NCBI GenBank assembly: GCA_907165135.1
Contig: OU015568.1
Coordinates: forward strand, 13,586,501 to 13,650,500
Direction of reading: 5' to 3'
Length of the DNA: 64,000 bases
Source: Oikopleura dioica
Taxonomy: Eukaryota > Chordata > Appendicularia > Copelata > Oikopleuridae
Part shown: positions 22,074-34,300 of the stretch, one piece after another
How positions within the stretch are numbered: the stretch's first letter is position 1
Layout of the letters: the number at the start of each line of letters is the position of its first letter
Notes under the pieces: model-generated
Database searches by the model: none
Told to the model about the DNA's origin: nothing
The model's input: only the letters and a program-made list of their open reading frames with translations
Position numbers and translations under genes: made by a program

Positions 22074-25042
22074 ATGTACATAACTAGCTCGAAAATGAAC
22101 GAATTTTTTAAGAAAATGGGTGGAGAATCGAATCTTCCAACAGAAGAGTCTGAGCTAGTCTCGCTCGAGAAAGATTTCCAAGAAGTCATCTCTGAATTGA
22201 CAGATGATCCGAAGTTAACCAAGTTTCGCATTGAATATGAGAAAATCCACGACGCTCTCAAGCGCATCTTAGAAGCGAATGGACGGCTGCAAAGGCAGAA
22301 CAGAGAACTTAATGCCGAGATTGTATCAAATTCCGCAAAAGTAGCGCAAGTGACGAAAATTTGCCAAGACGATCAGGCAACGAGAGGAGAAATATAATTA
22401 TAAATCTGAAATAATGAATTTAAAAGTTTGATTATTTTACAGAGAATTTCTCACCTCCGAAAAGGCAAATATCGAGCGGCTCAATGCAGAGTTAGAAAAA
22501 GCATGGAAACTTGTTGACGGCGCGCATGAAAAAGAACATCGAGCGCGAGAGACAATCAAGCAGTTAGAGCGAGAAATTCAAAATCTAACCGACCTGATTG
22601 AATCTGGAAAGCTCTCCAACGCTAGCAACTTGAATGAAGAAACTGAACTGATTGGCAGACGCGATGACGAACGTAAAACTAACTCTCAGTTGCTCGAAGA
22701 GCTGACCCAAGTCAGAGAGCAGCTAAATCAAGCGGATGAGAACTACTCGCGTATTCAAAAAGAGCACCTCGAAGCGCAAGAAGCTGTGATTGAAATGCGA
22801 GACCAGCTCTTCAAAAAGCAAAACGATATCACTCAAGAGCAGAAGCGCGGTGATGTGATTCAACGCGACCTGGACAAGACCAGAGAAGACATCAAGAATC
22901 AAGAGAAGAAAGTTAAAGGACTCGAAAGCGACCTAGCAGATAAACGAGTCCAACTTCAAGACACTGAACGACAGACTCGTGATTTTAGAATCGAATGCGA
23001 CAAGAAAACGAAAGAGAATCGCCTTCTCGAAGAGCGAATTCACAATTTGAAGTCAAAAATCGACTCTTTGGCTCATGAAAATGAGAAGTCTACGCAGGAG
23101 ATCAATGACGGAAAGAAAGAACTGAGCATGAAATCAATCGAAATTCGAGATCTCAACAACGAGATAAAGAAAGTCAAGACACAACGAGAACTGGCAGAGA
23201 AGAAACTCAAATCGATGGAAGAATCAAGAGCTTCGCTGGAAGAACAGCGAGATAATTTGAAGCGCGAAACCGCTCGACTTGAACAAGACACTGAATCTGC
23301 TAGGATTCAAGCTGATTTTGACAAAAAGGAAATCGAAAAACTGACTCGAGAACGAGACCTAATCAACAAAACCCTTCAAAAAGCGTCCTCTCAGACTCAG
23401 AAGCAAGTGAACTTGGTAAAACTGCATGAACAGCAAAAAGCGAACTTGGAAAACGAGATTCAACAATTTCGAGATGAAGCAGCTAAACAACGAAAACTAA
23501 TCTATGCACTTGAGAAAGAAAGAGATAAATACATCAACGAAGCTTCCGAGAAATCCCAACAAGTTCTTCAGTACCTCGATGAAGTCAAGGAAAAAGAAAT
23601 GTCGATTTTTGATTTGAAGAAAGAAATCGCCATGGGAGATACTAAACTCAAGCAGCAGACAAATCTGTATGAGGCTTGCCGCGCCGACAGAAATTTGTAT
23701 TCGAAGAATCTCGTCGAAGCAAATGATGAGATTCTTGAGATGAAACGCAAACAAGACTTCCTGAAGAACCAAATCGACCAGCTCAAATATGAAATCAATG
23801 CCAAAGAAAATGCTCATCATGATGTCACTAAAGAAATCAACAAAATGCAAAAAGAAAAGAACGACTTAAAAGCTTTCATCGCGACGATGAAGGAAAGATA
23901 CAGCAAGTCCGAGGAGCAGCTGAAAGACCACGAAAAAGAAATCGCTCGACAGCAGAGCTCCCTACGAGAAGCAGAAGCTGAGCGAAAGAAACAAAAGAAC
24001 GCCCTTGATCAGGTTATATTTTCGATTTCAAAGCTTGATTCTAAAAGTGTTTACAGGTTGTCACCGAGAGAGATATTCTTGTTCGACAGCTCTTCAGACG
24101 CAACGACGAGTTAAGGTAAATCAATAAATCAAATTAATCGCAATTTATTTGTCACATTAAGCGATCATATGACCAATTTAAACTATATTTAGCCTGGTCT
24201 ACGAGAAGATCAAACTGCAACAGGCCACCATGTCAAAGGGAGAACTTCAGTACAAGCAGCGCCTTGAAGACCTTCGGTAAAAATCTCCCTTTTCATAGCG
24301 ATAAATTTTTCTAGAGTTTTGAAGCTTGAGATCAGAAAGCAGCAAAGGGAAAAACAAATTCTCAAGAATACTCTTTCAAATGCTGACGAGCTACGACGAG
24401 AGATCTTCAACACACAAAAAGAGCTTCTCAAAGAACGAACGAAATGTAGGGCTCTTGCCGAAGAGCTTGAAAATCCATTGAATATTCATCGATGGCGACG
24501 ACTCGAGGGAAGTGATCCAGCTAGCTACGAACTCATCCAGAAAGTCCAGGTATACATTTGTCCTATTTGCTGATCCTAGTGAATCCAAGGCTCTCCAAAA
24601 ACGGCTGATCGAAAAGAACGAAGAAGTCGTAAAGACCGACATGATGATCCAGGAGAAAGAGAAAATGTACATGGAGCTAAGAGAAATCCTCGCTCGACAA
24701 CCAGGACCTGAAGTTGTTGAGCAGCTCGCGGAGTTCAAAAACGCCCTGCGTCACAAGACAAAACAACTTAAGGTATTCAATAATTGTCCTGTCTTTTTCT
24801 TACTTGATTTAATTAAAGCGTCTTGCTGCTGAGCTTAACATGTCTGAAAGCCAGCAGGAGCAGCAAGAGATGGAGATTCATAAGATCGCCCGAGAGCTTC
24901 AGGTTCGAACAGAAGATTCTCTTCGTTGATTTCATTTTTAATTTAGGAAATAAAGCAGAAATATCTTGCTGCTAAAAACGAGAACACGCTCGCAAAGAAG
25001 CAGAATTCTACCATTCTCAAAGATCCCGCGATGTTATGGTAG
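22074..25042 (+). CDS. CFAP58: Cilia- and flagella-associated protein 58 (coiled coil)
   Basis: CFAP58 is a long coiled-coil axoneme/manchette protein needed for motile cilia and sperm flagella. Nearly the whole protein is coiled coil. Family landmarks seen: LEKDFQEVISELTDDPKLTK, FRIEYEKIHDALKR, RELNAEIVSNSAKVAQVTK, VNLVKLHEQQKANLENEIQQ, KLKQQTNLYEACRADRNLYS, KNLVEANDEILEMKRK, CRALAEELENPLNIHRWRRL and ILARQPGPEVVEQL. It ends KDPAMLW before TAG. Introns are short. Intron 1 (about 22388-22443) can only be joined in frame as GA..AG, giving QATREFLTSEKAN. The start could be ATG 22074 or ATG 22095. DNAAF10 starts 300 bp downstream on the same strand. Confidence 0.95.
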
Positions 25043-25341
25043 ATCGACCAGTCATAACAGGCGGCGGCTTCCATTTAAAGAACACTGTAACTACGTAATT
25101 TAATTTACGATCACATCCTATTGACCTTTTCCCACGGGAATGATTCAAGTCATTTCCACTCTCTTCCTCTACATTTTTCTTCTTTTCTACTATTGTGCCT
25201 TCTATCTTCAAATTTTCCTTGTCTCCACGCCTTCCTATACCAAAAAGTTCCATTCACATTATTCTATTTTATTATTACTCAAACATTGATCTATTTTCTT
25301 ACGATCGTGCATCAGCTGTCCAAACATAGAATAACTTCAGA

Positions 25342-26795
25342 ATGGATATTTCGAAGCCACAAATTCTGACATACGCGGAGAAGAGCTTGAACTACACTGT
25401 TCATTGCGCTCGATGGGTACCCCAATCTAATCGCTTTGTGGCACTTGGAGAGCGGCCTCGGGGTACTGGTGCTTTTCAAATCTATGAACTCAATGGACCC
25501 GAAATAAAAATACAGTGGATACGGAAAAGACTGGAGCATTCAGGTGCGGAACATTCAATGCTTCCGACACTCGTCAACTGGCAGTTGGCGACTTCCACGG
25601 AAAAATGAGCATAATCGGTAAATTAAATGCGAACTTTGGTTGAGCCGCTTTTGAAGCGTCAACTTTAGCATTTTAGCCTTATAAAGGCAATGAGTAGGCA
25701 ATAACACCGCGGTTCAGATCTTGAAAATCACTCGAAACCCGTTTATGTCTCTGACGCCCATAATGGCATAATAAATAGCATCGATGGCTGCGGGGGAGCT
25801 CGGTAAGGAATTTGCGCTTTTTCGATTTTTTGACTTTTTGAAGAGGCCACGGTGCACCTGAAATCGTTACGGGAGGCAAAGACGGGTGCGTTCGCGTTTG
25901 GGATCCAAGGCAAGGACTCATTTTATTGGTGATCCGAAACATAATTAGCTCGTAAGAATAATTAGTAATAGTCCGAAAACAGACAGAAAAATGTACCAGT
26001 AGCAGAAATAGAGCCAGAAGATGGACAAAAGGAAAATGCCCGAGATTGCTGGGCAGTAGCTTTTGGCAATGCATTTAATGCCGAGGATAGAATGATTGCC
26101 GCTGGATTTGACAACGGAGACGTAAAATTGTTCGACTTGAAGGCGATGAAAATTCAATGGAGCACGAATGTCCAGAATGGAGTCTGTAGCCTTTCTTTTG
26201 ATAGAATGGGTGAGAGAAATCAGAAAAACATATCGATAAGTGTTAATAGATATTGAAATGAACAAATTGGTTGCATCAACGCTCGAAAATAAAATTCACA
26301 TTTGGGACTTGCGGACGCAGCACAAAACAGAAGGCTTCGCTCATCACATGTTTCGTCACGAGAAGTAAGCTTCAGCTTTAGAAAATATCTAAAAAGAGAC
26401 GAAATCATACTGATGTCATTATAACTGAATCCATTCATAGCAATGATGCTAGTACGTCCACAACAGTTTGGTCAGCAGTTCATCTTCCACAAAATCGCGA
26501 CATTTTTGCAACTGCTGGTGGCAACGGAACGGTTTGATAAATCACCTGTCAATATAATTTGTACGCTCCATAGATGAACGTCTGGCAGTATAAATATCCT
26601 GACAAAAGAGTTGAAGAGAAGGGAGGCGAAAAAGTTGGCGTAGCAGGAACTGCCGAGCTCATTCAGAAACAAATCCTCGCCACTCAACCTATCAACTGCA
26701 TCGACTTTCATCCTGACAAATGTGGCCTCGCAGTAATGAGTGGCTATGATCAAGCTGTGCGCGTGGCGCTTGTGTCAAAGTTGAACAACTACTAA
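25342..26795 (+). CDS. DNAAF10: WD-repeat dynein assembly factor DNAAF10/WDR92 (one-base frame break)
   Basis: DNAAF10 (monad) bridges the R2TP/prefoldin-like chaperone complex to axonemal dynein assembly in the cytoplasm. Start [22 protein letters not shown] blades include [114 protein letters not shown] and end [11 protein letters not shown]. Six or more short introns. The intron after DPRQ seems to have GG..AG borders (joining to [10 protein letters not shown]); a GT alternative adds a few residues. Between EIK and TGAFRCGTF the frame shifts by one base at A-runs (25506-25510 or 25522-25525). As written the gene is broken there; sequence error is likelier because every other exon is intact. 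Confidence 0.93.
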
Positions 26796-26927
26796 TCATT
26801 ATCTTCCATCCATTTTCCACTACCTGCCATGTGCCTCAGACGTTATGTATTTTATATCCATGATAATTTTACTTTTCTACATCCACGAATCATTCCCCAA
26901 TTTCAGATTTCATGCGATAAAGAATGT

Positions 26928-29692
26928 ATGTCGGGGTTACGTAGAAGCCAAAATCATCAATGGCTGACCTCAGATATGCTAGGCCAAGGGGCCACGGGAG
27001 GTGTTTACAGAGGGTGGCGTATTGATACGGGTGCTTCTGTCGCTGTGAAAACCTTCAATACAGTAGGCCTCCAACGACCCAGCCATGTGCACAATCGAGA
27101 GTTTGACATTCTCAGGGCAATTAGCCACCCTAACATTGTGCAAATGTTTGCTGTCGAAGAGGAAGAGCGCTCAAAAGAATCCGTCATTGTCATGGAACTT
27201 TGTACTGGAGGCTCTCTTTACAACGTTCTCGAAGAGCCAGAATATATCTACGGCCTTCGTGAAGAGCACTTGCTGAAACTTATTTCCGACGTAACTAACG
27301 GAATGTCGTACTTACGGGAAAAGGTCAGCTCTTGTCCTTATTCATGAATCATAAAAAATTCTCATATTTTAGGAAATTATTCACCGGGATATCAAACCAG
27401 GAAACATTCTACGCTCGGATCGATCTGCTTCAGCTTGCTGGAAACTAACGGACTTTGGTGCTGCTCGTCAACTAAATCAGGATGCTCAGTTCATGGTGAC
27501 TTTTCCCGTGATCTTTAAATCAAGTTATACTAGCATTTTGTAGTCCCTTTACGGAACAGAAGAATACTTACATCCTGATATGTATCAACGGGCAGTTCTC
27601 CAAAATAGGCAGGCCTCTGGCTGGGATGCTACTGTTGACCTTTGGTCCTTAGCAGTTACATTCTACCACGCAGCTACTGGACAGCTACCTTTCAGGCCAT
27701 TCAACGGTCCTCGTAAAAATCCGCAAACAATGGGAAGGATGACGAAGGAAAGACCCGCAGGGGCAATAATGGCGGTTCAACAACATTCGCCTACTGGAGA
27801 AATTCAGTGGGGTCATGATCTACCCAAGACATGTAGACTTGTTGGCAGATTCCGAAAATCTGTGTCGCAGTTGATCGCTAGTTTGATGGACGGGTGTTCT
27901 TTTGATGACTATTTTGTGCAAGCAGAAAGCATTCAGGGGATGAAGCAAGTGTATGTGTTTGAGTGCGCCACCTCGAAACTTCTTCCAGGTTAGATCAAAA
28001 ATTGTAATATAGTCTATGCAGCAAAGACAGTCACAAACTGAATGTGTCACATTCAATACTATTCATCCAAGAGTCTGGGATCTCAGACAGTATGTCATGT
28101 TTCGCTGACATTCATCCCTAACCTAGACTAATTGGCTCTCAGACTAGTACATTCAGCCTAGCGTGGGTCTTTTTGAGCCCCATGTTAGTATGAAGGCTCA
28201 ATTTGACCAATTGTTTAGTCTATATCCAACTTCCGGCTACCATATCCCAGCTCAAAGAAGCAACCAAGTCTGAGCTGCCTAAAGATAAAAGTAAAGAAAA
28301 ACTCGATTTCTTTATATGGCGAGGGCAACTTCTCGGCATGTCTAGCATGATACCAGAGGAATCGCGCCTCGATGAGCCAATTATTTCCCTGGGACTTATC
28401 GAAAAGGGCCCACTTCATTTGCCACATACAGCCAAGCCGCCAAGTATAAGCTCTTACCAGAGTGTGGATCAGGATACGCAACTGGCGCGACTTTGCTGTG
28501 GAACTCTTTTTGATATTGCCAGAACTGTGGAATATCTGACGCAAATTGAATCAGCAGCAGATTTTGCCGCTATTCAGGTAGGAGGCCAATTCCACTGTTT
28601 CCGCATCTGCGCATCATTTCAAGGTCGACAGAGTGCGAGATCATGCACTTGTTCAACTGAAAGCCCTGCAAGAGAGCCTCCACCAAAATCTCAACAGCTC
28701 ATCACAAATAGTCGACACTCTCTCTGGTTTAAATATCTCCACAGCATCTGTTCGGCGACTTACTGGCGAGGTCAGAAAGTTGCGTGAAGAAGCATCAACT
28801 GTTTCAAAGCAATACCAGCAGTTAGAAGAAGACAAACTCAAACTAAAGAGGAATTTCTTGAGCCTACCGGAGGTACTTTACCAGCTAAATATTTCCGGTT
28901 ACAAAATTATAAGGGCGTTCATGTAAGAATATGTCAAGTTGCTGACCAAGCAAGCGAAATCTATACTGACATGAAGAGAAGGCGTTCTGCAAGAACCTCA
29001 TCTCCTGCTGAGTTAGCATGTCATAAAGCGCAGCGTCTAAGACTCAAGAAATTTTGGTGAGGGCAGAACAAACTAGGACAATTATATTATTGTCTATTCA
29101 GTGCTGAGCTTGTCTCGATTTTTGCCGAGAAAACATTCCCTTTGATGAAAAAGCGACACCAATCAACTACTTCTTATTTTCACCTTATTCTGAAACAATT
29201 GCGGCTTATCGAGATGATAAAACAGTCCACGCTTCAACTCAAGAAAGGTGACGCAATCGTTTAACGACGTAGCCCGTGCGGATTTTCCAAATGGAAATGA
29301 CGAGCCATAAATTTTCATTCGCAACGGAATTACAAGATAAATTAAAAGCTGTGTTCAGACTGCCACTCGCTCCACGATCTGAATAAAGCAGCGAAATCAG
29401 AAAGTCGAGAAGCTTTCTTGAAAAACTCCAAGGCCTCAAACTCTGATCTAAATGAAACTTCTTTGGGTCCTTTGACGAATCTTGATGCGGAGAACTTGAC
29501 AAATCTGCTGCAAAATGAGCTTCCTACAATATATCAAGGAATTCAACGCAATGATAATCTAATCAATGTCATAAAGGTTTTGCTAAAGCCTCGATGCAAA
29601 ATACTATAATTCATTTTAAGAACCTTCTCGTGCAAGAAAACGGCAAGCTTGATCTTAATCAAGCGATTCTGAACATTGCTCCAAACTATTGA
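26928..29692 (+). CDS. TBK1: TBK1/IKK-epsilon family protein kinase
   Basis: TBK1-class kinases act in innate immune signalling and selective autophagy. Kinase domain: [17 protein letters not shown] (glycine loop), ASVAVKTFN (catalytic Lys), [12 protein letters not shown] (HRD loop), [10 protein letters not shown] (DFG) and the activation segment [14 protein letters not shown], whose first Ser matches human TBK1 Ser172. A ubiquitin-like domain follows ([13 protein letters not shown] to [10 protein letters not shown]), then an elongated helical scaffold region (LRKLREE and [14 protein letters not shown]-type segments), ending ALNIAPNY-like (ILNIAPNY) before TGA. About nine exons; the largest intron (27989-28219) separates kinase and ubiquitin-like domains. 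A short upstream ATG (26912) precedes the chosen start. It is the last gene of the plus-strand run beginning with UGGT. Confidence 0.95.
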
Positions 29693-30050
29693 AAGCGGTG
29701 CTCATCGATATTTGCAGTTCCATAATTCCTCCTTCCATTTCAGTCGTATTTCATCATTTCTTCCCACTGTTCTTTCCCTGCCAGGCTTCTATTCAGATAC
29801 GTTGCTGTAACTTTCCGTTCATTGATGCAATAAATGAGATTTCAAAGAAATTTAGTCAATAACCATGTTTTTAATTCTCTTCTATGATCGCACAGAGAGA
29901 ATTAGTACGATTTCAAATCCATTGCGTGAGCAATGCTCATTGAGCATTTTCAGCGTCTTGCAGCGAGTGCTTTTTCAACTGCAGCTTTTGATTGGCTTTT
30001 TTTTAAATTATTCCTAAAATGATCCTAACCAGATTGACCCCGAATGGAAA
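29693..30050. other. Convergent 3' flanks of TBK1 and ECI
   Basis: No gene. An AATAAA at 29829-29834 on the plus strand is the likely polyadenylation signal for TBK1 and the upstream same-strand run. The minus-strand ECI gene ends at 30051. Confidence 0.6.
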
Positions 30051-31045
30051 TCAGTTTGGATTAGTGCTATTAAATAGCCAAGCTTGTGTTGCCGGCTTAA
30101 GCACATGGTCGACGAATCTGTCTCCATCGCTAGCAGCAGTTTCCATGATTTTTGAAGTCATCTCCGCTCTCAGTGCGTTTTTGGTGCGCATTCTAGCATC
30201 GAGCGGGATAGTTTCCAACCTCTCGAAGAAGAGAGTTGATGATCTTTTTACGTCATTCGTCACCACATCCACAAGACCAATGCTCTAAGCTTCGATGAGT
30301 AAAAAATATTCCGGAGAGACTCAATAATCGGCTTAAAAGGTTTTTAGAATACGAGATGTTCAAATCGAACTTTAAATCTCAGTAATCCATTTCGTGTAAT
30401 TCTTCGCTAAAAATTTACCAGGGCCTCTTTCGGTAAGAACACCTGTCCTTCGATCAACGCCTTTTCGGCTTGCCGACGTCCCACAATATCCACCAAAAGC
30501 TGACAAAGCCAAGGGGGACAGGAGAAATTGTATCGAGTCTCGTTCAGACCGATTACGACATCTTGAGAATCTCGTATGATCCTGTGGTCGCCAACCATGG
30601 CGAGCATGCATCCCGCAAGGATAGCAGTGTCTTCGATTTCCACCACTAAAGGCTTCTTCATTCCGTAAAGTTTTGCCGTTGTTCGTTGAACTAAATCACT
30701 TTCGATATCAAGCTAATTTATACAGCCAATAAACCTAGCATCCAGTAATCATGCAAATCGCTCGCTTTAGGCTTGTAGAATTCCTCCAAATCAAGTCCTG
30801 CAGTAAAAACATTTCGATTGTTCGAACATAAAACCGCGCCAGAAATATCTGGTGAGCTGTCAATAAGATCAATACTGTCAGATATTTTCTTTTGTAAGTT
30901 AGCAGCAAAAAAAAGTTAACGGAATTCTCGACGTCTATGCGCCAACGTTTTCCTGAAACGTTGCTCTATTCAGAAGGTTCGCCGGAGGATTTGACATTTC
31001 AATCCGGAAGATAGAGCCAGCGAATCTTTTTGAAGCAGAAAGCAT
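30051..31045 (-). CDS. ECI1: Enoyl-CoA delta isomerase (crotonase fold, mitochondrial)
   Basis: ECI shifts cis/trans-3 double bonds to trans-2 during beta-oxidation of unsaturated fatty acids. The start MLSASKRFAGSIFRIEMSNP is short, basic and Ser-rich, consistent with a mitochondrial import signal (inference). Crotonase landmarks follow: NPPANLLNRATFQEN; GAVLCSNNRNVFTAGLDLEE; KPLVVEIEDTAILAGCMLAM (oxyanion-hole loop); DHRIIRDSQDVVIGLNETRY; GRRQAEKALIEGQVFLPKEA; and SIGLVDVVTNDVKR. It ends LFNSTNPN before TGA. The GLNET segment matches human ECI1 closely. Four introns, the one after QEN being inferred from frame. It follows EEA1 by 283 bp on the same strand. Confidence 0.9.
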
Positions 31046-31327
31046 TCTTTAACCTTTCCTAGAAGTTATTCCGTTTTTGTGAGATGAGAAACTGCAATCA
31101 CGCGAGTTGCTCAACTATAGACATTAAATCATACATTATCCGTTTATTATTTTCATATCTTTGGAAGAAGCAGGTACTAGGTACATCGAGATGAGTGAAA
31201 TGAGGTTGAAACACGTACAGAAGCAGAGATAGAACAAATATTTAGCTGGGTCAATTTAAACATATTGGCAATATGATATTGCAACGGATTACGCCCGTTT
31301 ATGAGTCGTCTTTGTTGTTGTCCAAGA

Positions 31328-34300
31328 TCAACTTTTCGAGCAAGCTTCGCAAACACGTTGGGGCTTATCGCTTGATGGCATCATTATCGTAAAATTACTA
31401 CATTGCCAGCAGAAAATAATGCTGAAAAGAAAGAGATACTAACATAGAGATTCATAAGGGATTCTTACCCGCATTTTCTACAGTGATGTCTTCTAACAAG
31501 CAGCGAGAATTCTGCCGAGCATCCGCGACAATTAGACACTTCCTCATCGGCTTCCCATCTCACCGATTTTTCAGCGTTCCATTGGACCTTGTTTCAGTAA
31601 GTTTTTGCCTCGCAAAATTTTGACTACCTGAAGCTCGGCATGTTTGGCCCCCAGTTCCGATAACGCGGTCTTCGATTGAGAAAGAACTTTTACGTTTTCA
31701 TCGTATTTCAATTTCAATGTATTTTTGTCTTCGGTGAGGTGGTATATTTCCGAAGCCATCTCAGTCTGTGAGTCTTCCATCTTTTTGTATTCTAGCTTGA
31801 AGTTTTTGAGTTTGAGCTCAGTGTCTGAGAGCCGTTGAGATAGATCCTCGCGCGTTTGACATGAACTTTCCAGTTGCTTTTCGAGAGATTGAATTTGCTC
31901 TTCAGCTGAAAAAAGAAATAAATGAATAAAGCTGAACCTATAGAAAATTACCATCAGACAGCTCTTTTTTCGTTCGTTGGAATTTCTCGTTAGCAAGAAG
32001 GAATTCTTCATGCGTTTCATTTTCCTTTTGCAACGAGTTTTCCAGCGATTTCTCTGCTCTCGACTTTTCCATTTTCAATTTTTGCTCCATCTCTTGCGCA
32101 ACAGATGCTTTCTTTTTAAGATCATTGACGGTGGAAGTTAATTTTTCCGACTGGCTTAGAAGAGTATCTCTTGTTTTCAGCCAAGATTCCTTTTCAGCCA
32201 GAACTCGTGCAAGCTCAGTTTCTGCTTGGCGAGCCGTCTGCTTCGATGATTTAAGAGATTCAGTAAGCTGGGTCGACGACTTTTCGATAGCTGCAATTTT
32301 CTCATCTTTCTTTATAAGGTTACGTTCATCACTGTTAAATTAAATGCGACTAGCCTCTCGAATTATCATCAAGTATGGAGAAATCTGTCTTGACTTCCAT
32401 TTGCTAATACAAAAGCACATCTACTGATTCCGGGCACCTTAAATTTTCCGGAACGGTTTAAGAAAAGCGGATAACACTTTTCAAACTACCCAAATCAATA
32501 TGTTCAACCAAAGACGCATCAATTATTCTAGAACCTTTTCCTTTGCTATTTCAGCCACAAAGCCGTCCAGCTGTCCTTTCAGTTCCGACAGTTCCTCGTC
32601 CTTGGACACAAGACTTTCCGCCCACATTCCCGCTTCTTTTTGAGAAGCTGCAATCTGTTCAATATGTTGCTCCAAGGATTTAGTCGCGCTTTCTTTTTCT
32701 TCTCGAAGCTCTTTGTTAGTCTCCGTCAGGCTCAAAACGTCTTGTTCGAAAAGCTCCATTTGCTTTTCAAGCTTTTCGCGCTCTTTCATCATTTCTCCGA
32801 CGAGCTAAATTGAAATTTGAAATCTTCCTTTTCTTTGTTGATTTCACCTTTTCGGAATCAGCACAGCTCGAGTTCAGCTCCGTCACAGTCTTTTGCAGCT
32901 CCTTTATTTGTCTTTGCGAGCCGGAAAAGTTCTCAGTCAGATCCTTCATCTTCAGTTCCGCGGCATCAAGTTTTTTCGTCGTTGATTGATAGTCGTTTTT
33001 GAAGGACTCACATTCCTCCCTTAGCTCCGAGATTTCTGATATTGACTTTTCATTCTGTCCTTCAAGATTTTGAATATGCTTGAGAAATGTTGCATTTGAG
33101 TTTTCAAGGGCTTCTCGGAAGTCTTCAAGCTCTGCTGCTTTCAATTCAAGTTCCACCTTTTCTTTTTCGAGGTTGTCGACGTGGCTTATTTTCGGATAGA
33201 CCAATATTTTCTAGATACTCTTCTTGATAATCATTATTTTTGATAAAAAAATTTGGGTTTCAGCCTCAGGCGTCAAGTTATGACGCCCCATCCAAAAGCC
33301 AGGGGAAAAGGATACATTTATTTAGTTCGAGTTATATAGATTTTCTATCCAACAAAAGACGCAGCTGATCTGACGGATGCATCAGACTTCACTGGAGAAG
33401 ACATCTCCGAAATCGCAGCAGAACGCATACGAATGGTCACTTTCACAAGCAGTAAGAAAATCCGTCAAAATTATATAATTTCTAAGTTATTCAGTCGTGT
33501 GGATGCTTCTGATAATTGTCTCCTTTGGCTTTTACGTACGGTTCCTAACGATTTCCTGCTAAATTGTAGACAAATTTTTGTTTTTCTGATGATGAACCAA
33601 TAACAGATCCACTGCTGCCGACCGGAGCTAGAACCTGAAAACGACGAGGAAATGTCATCAGAAGAAAAGAGCGTCGACGATGGAGATACCCCGTGAAACC
33701 CCAATACTGAAAAAATCACTTAGCGCCAAAAAATATTCAACCAAATGTATTGCCGTATATTTTTATGCCGTTTTATAAAAAAAATCCTCTAGTTTTCATA
33801 TTTTTAGAATGAGAAACTATATTCGAGTACTTTTGGATGAGAAGCTTCAGCTCGGGCACGAAAAAGATGGCGTAGCTGGTAGAAGTTCTGTAAGTTAGCG
33901 CTTCCTACTAAATTCAGTTAGAATCATTATCTTGAGAATTATATATTTTAGCATGTCTTGGGACCAGAAGCAACGCCGGAATTCGATACTCTGAGAATAA
34001 CCACAATGAGCATTGGTATACTTTTCTTAACTTCAACGGTTTCTCAAACGATTTTCAGCGATAACACTGTTTGTGCTCAACGTGATTTTCCTCGTCTATG
34101 TCAATATCAACGAGCCAAAGAAAAAGGCAAAAGAAGAAGCGTAATGTCTATCCATTTCCTGTGCAACTTCGAAAGCTCTTCATTCAAGCCTGCGTTTTCG
34201 TTCAAAGTCTCTGTCAACCGACTGCTCGCTTCAAGATATTTTTCTTCCGCTTCTGCTGTCGCTTTTTTAAGTTCGGAATCATCTGAATAAATTTTATGTT

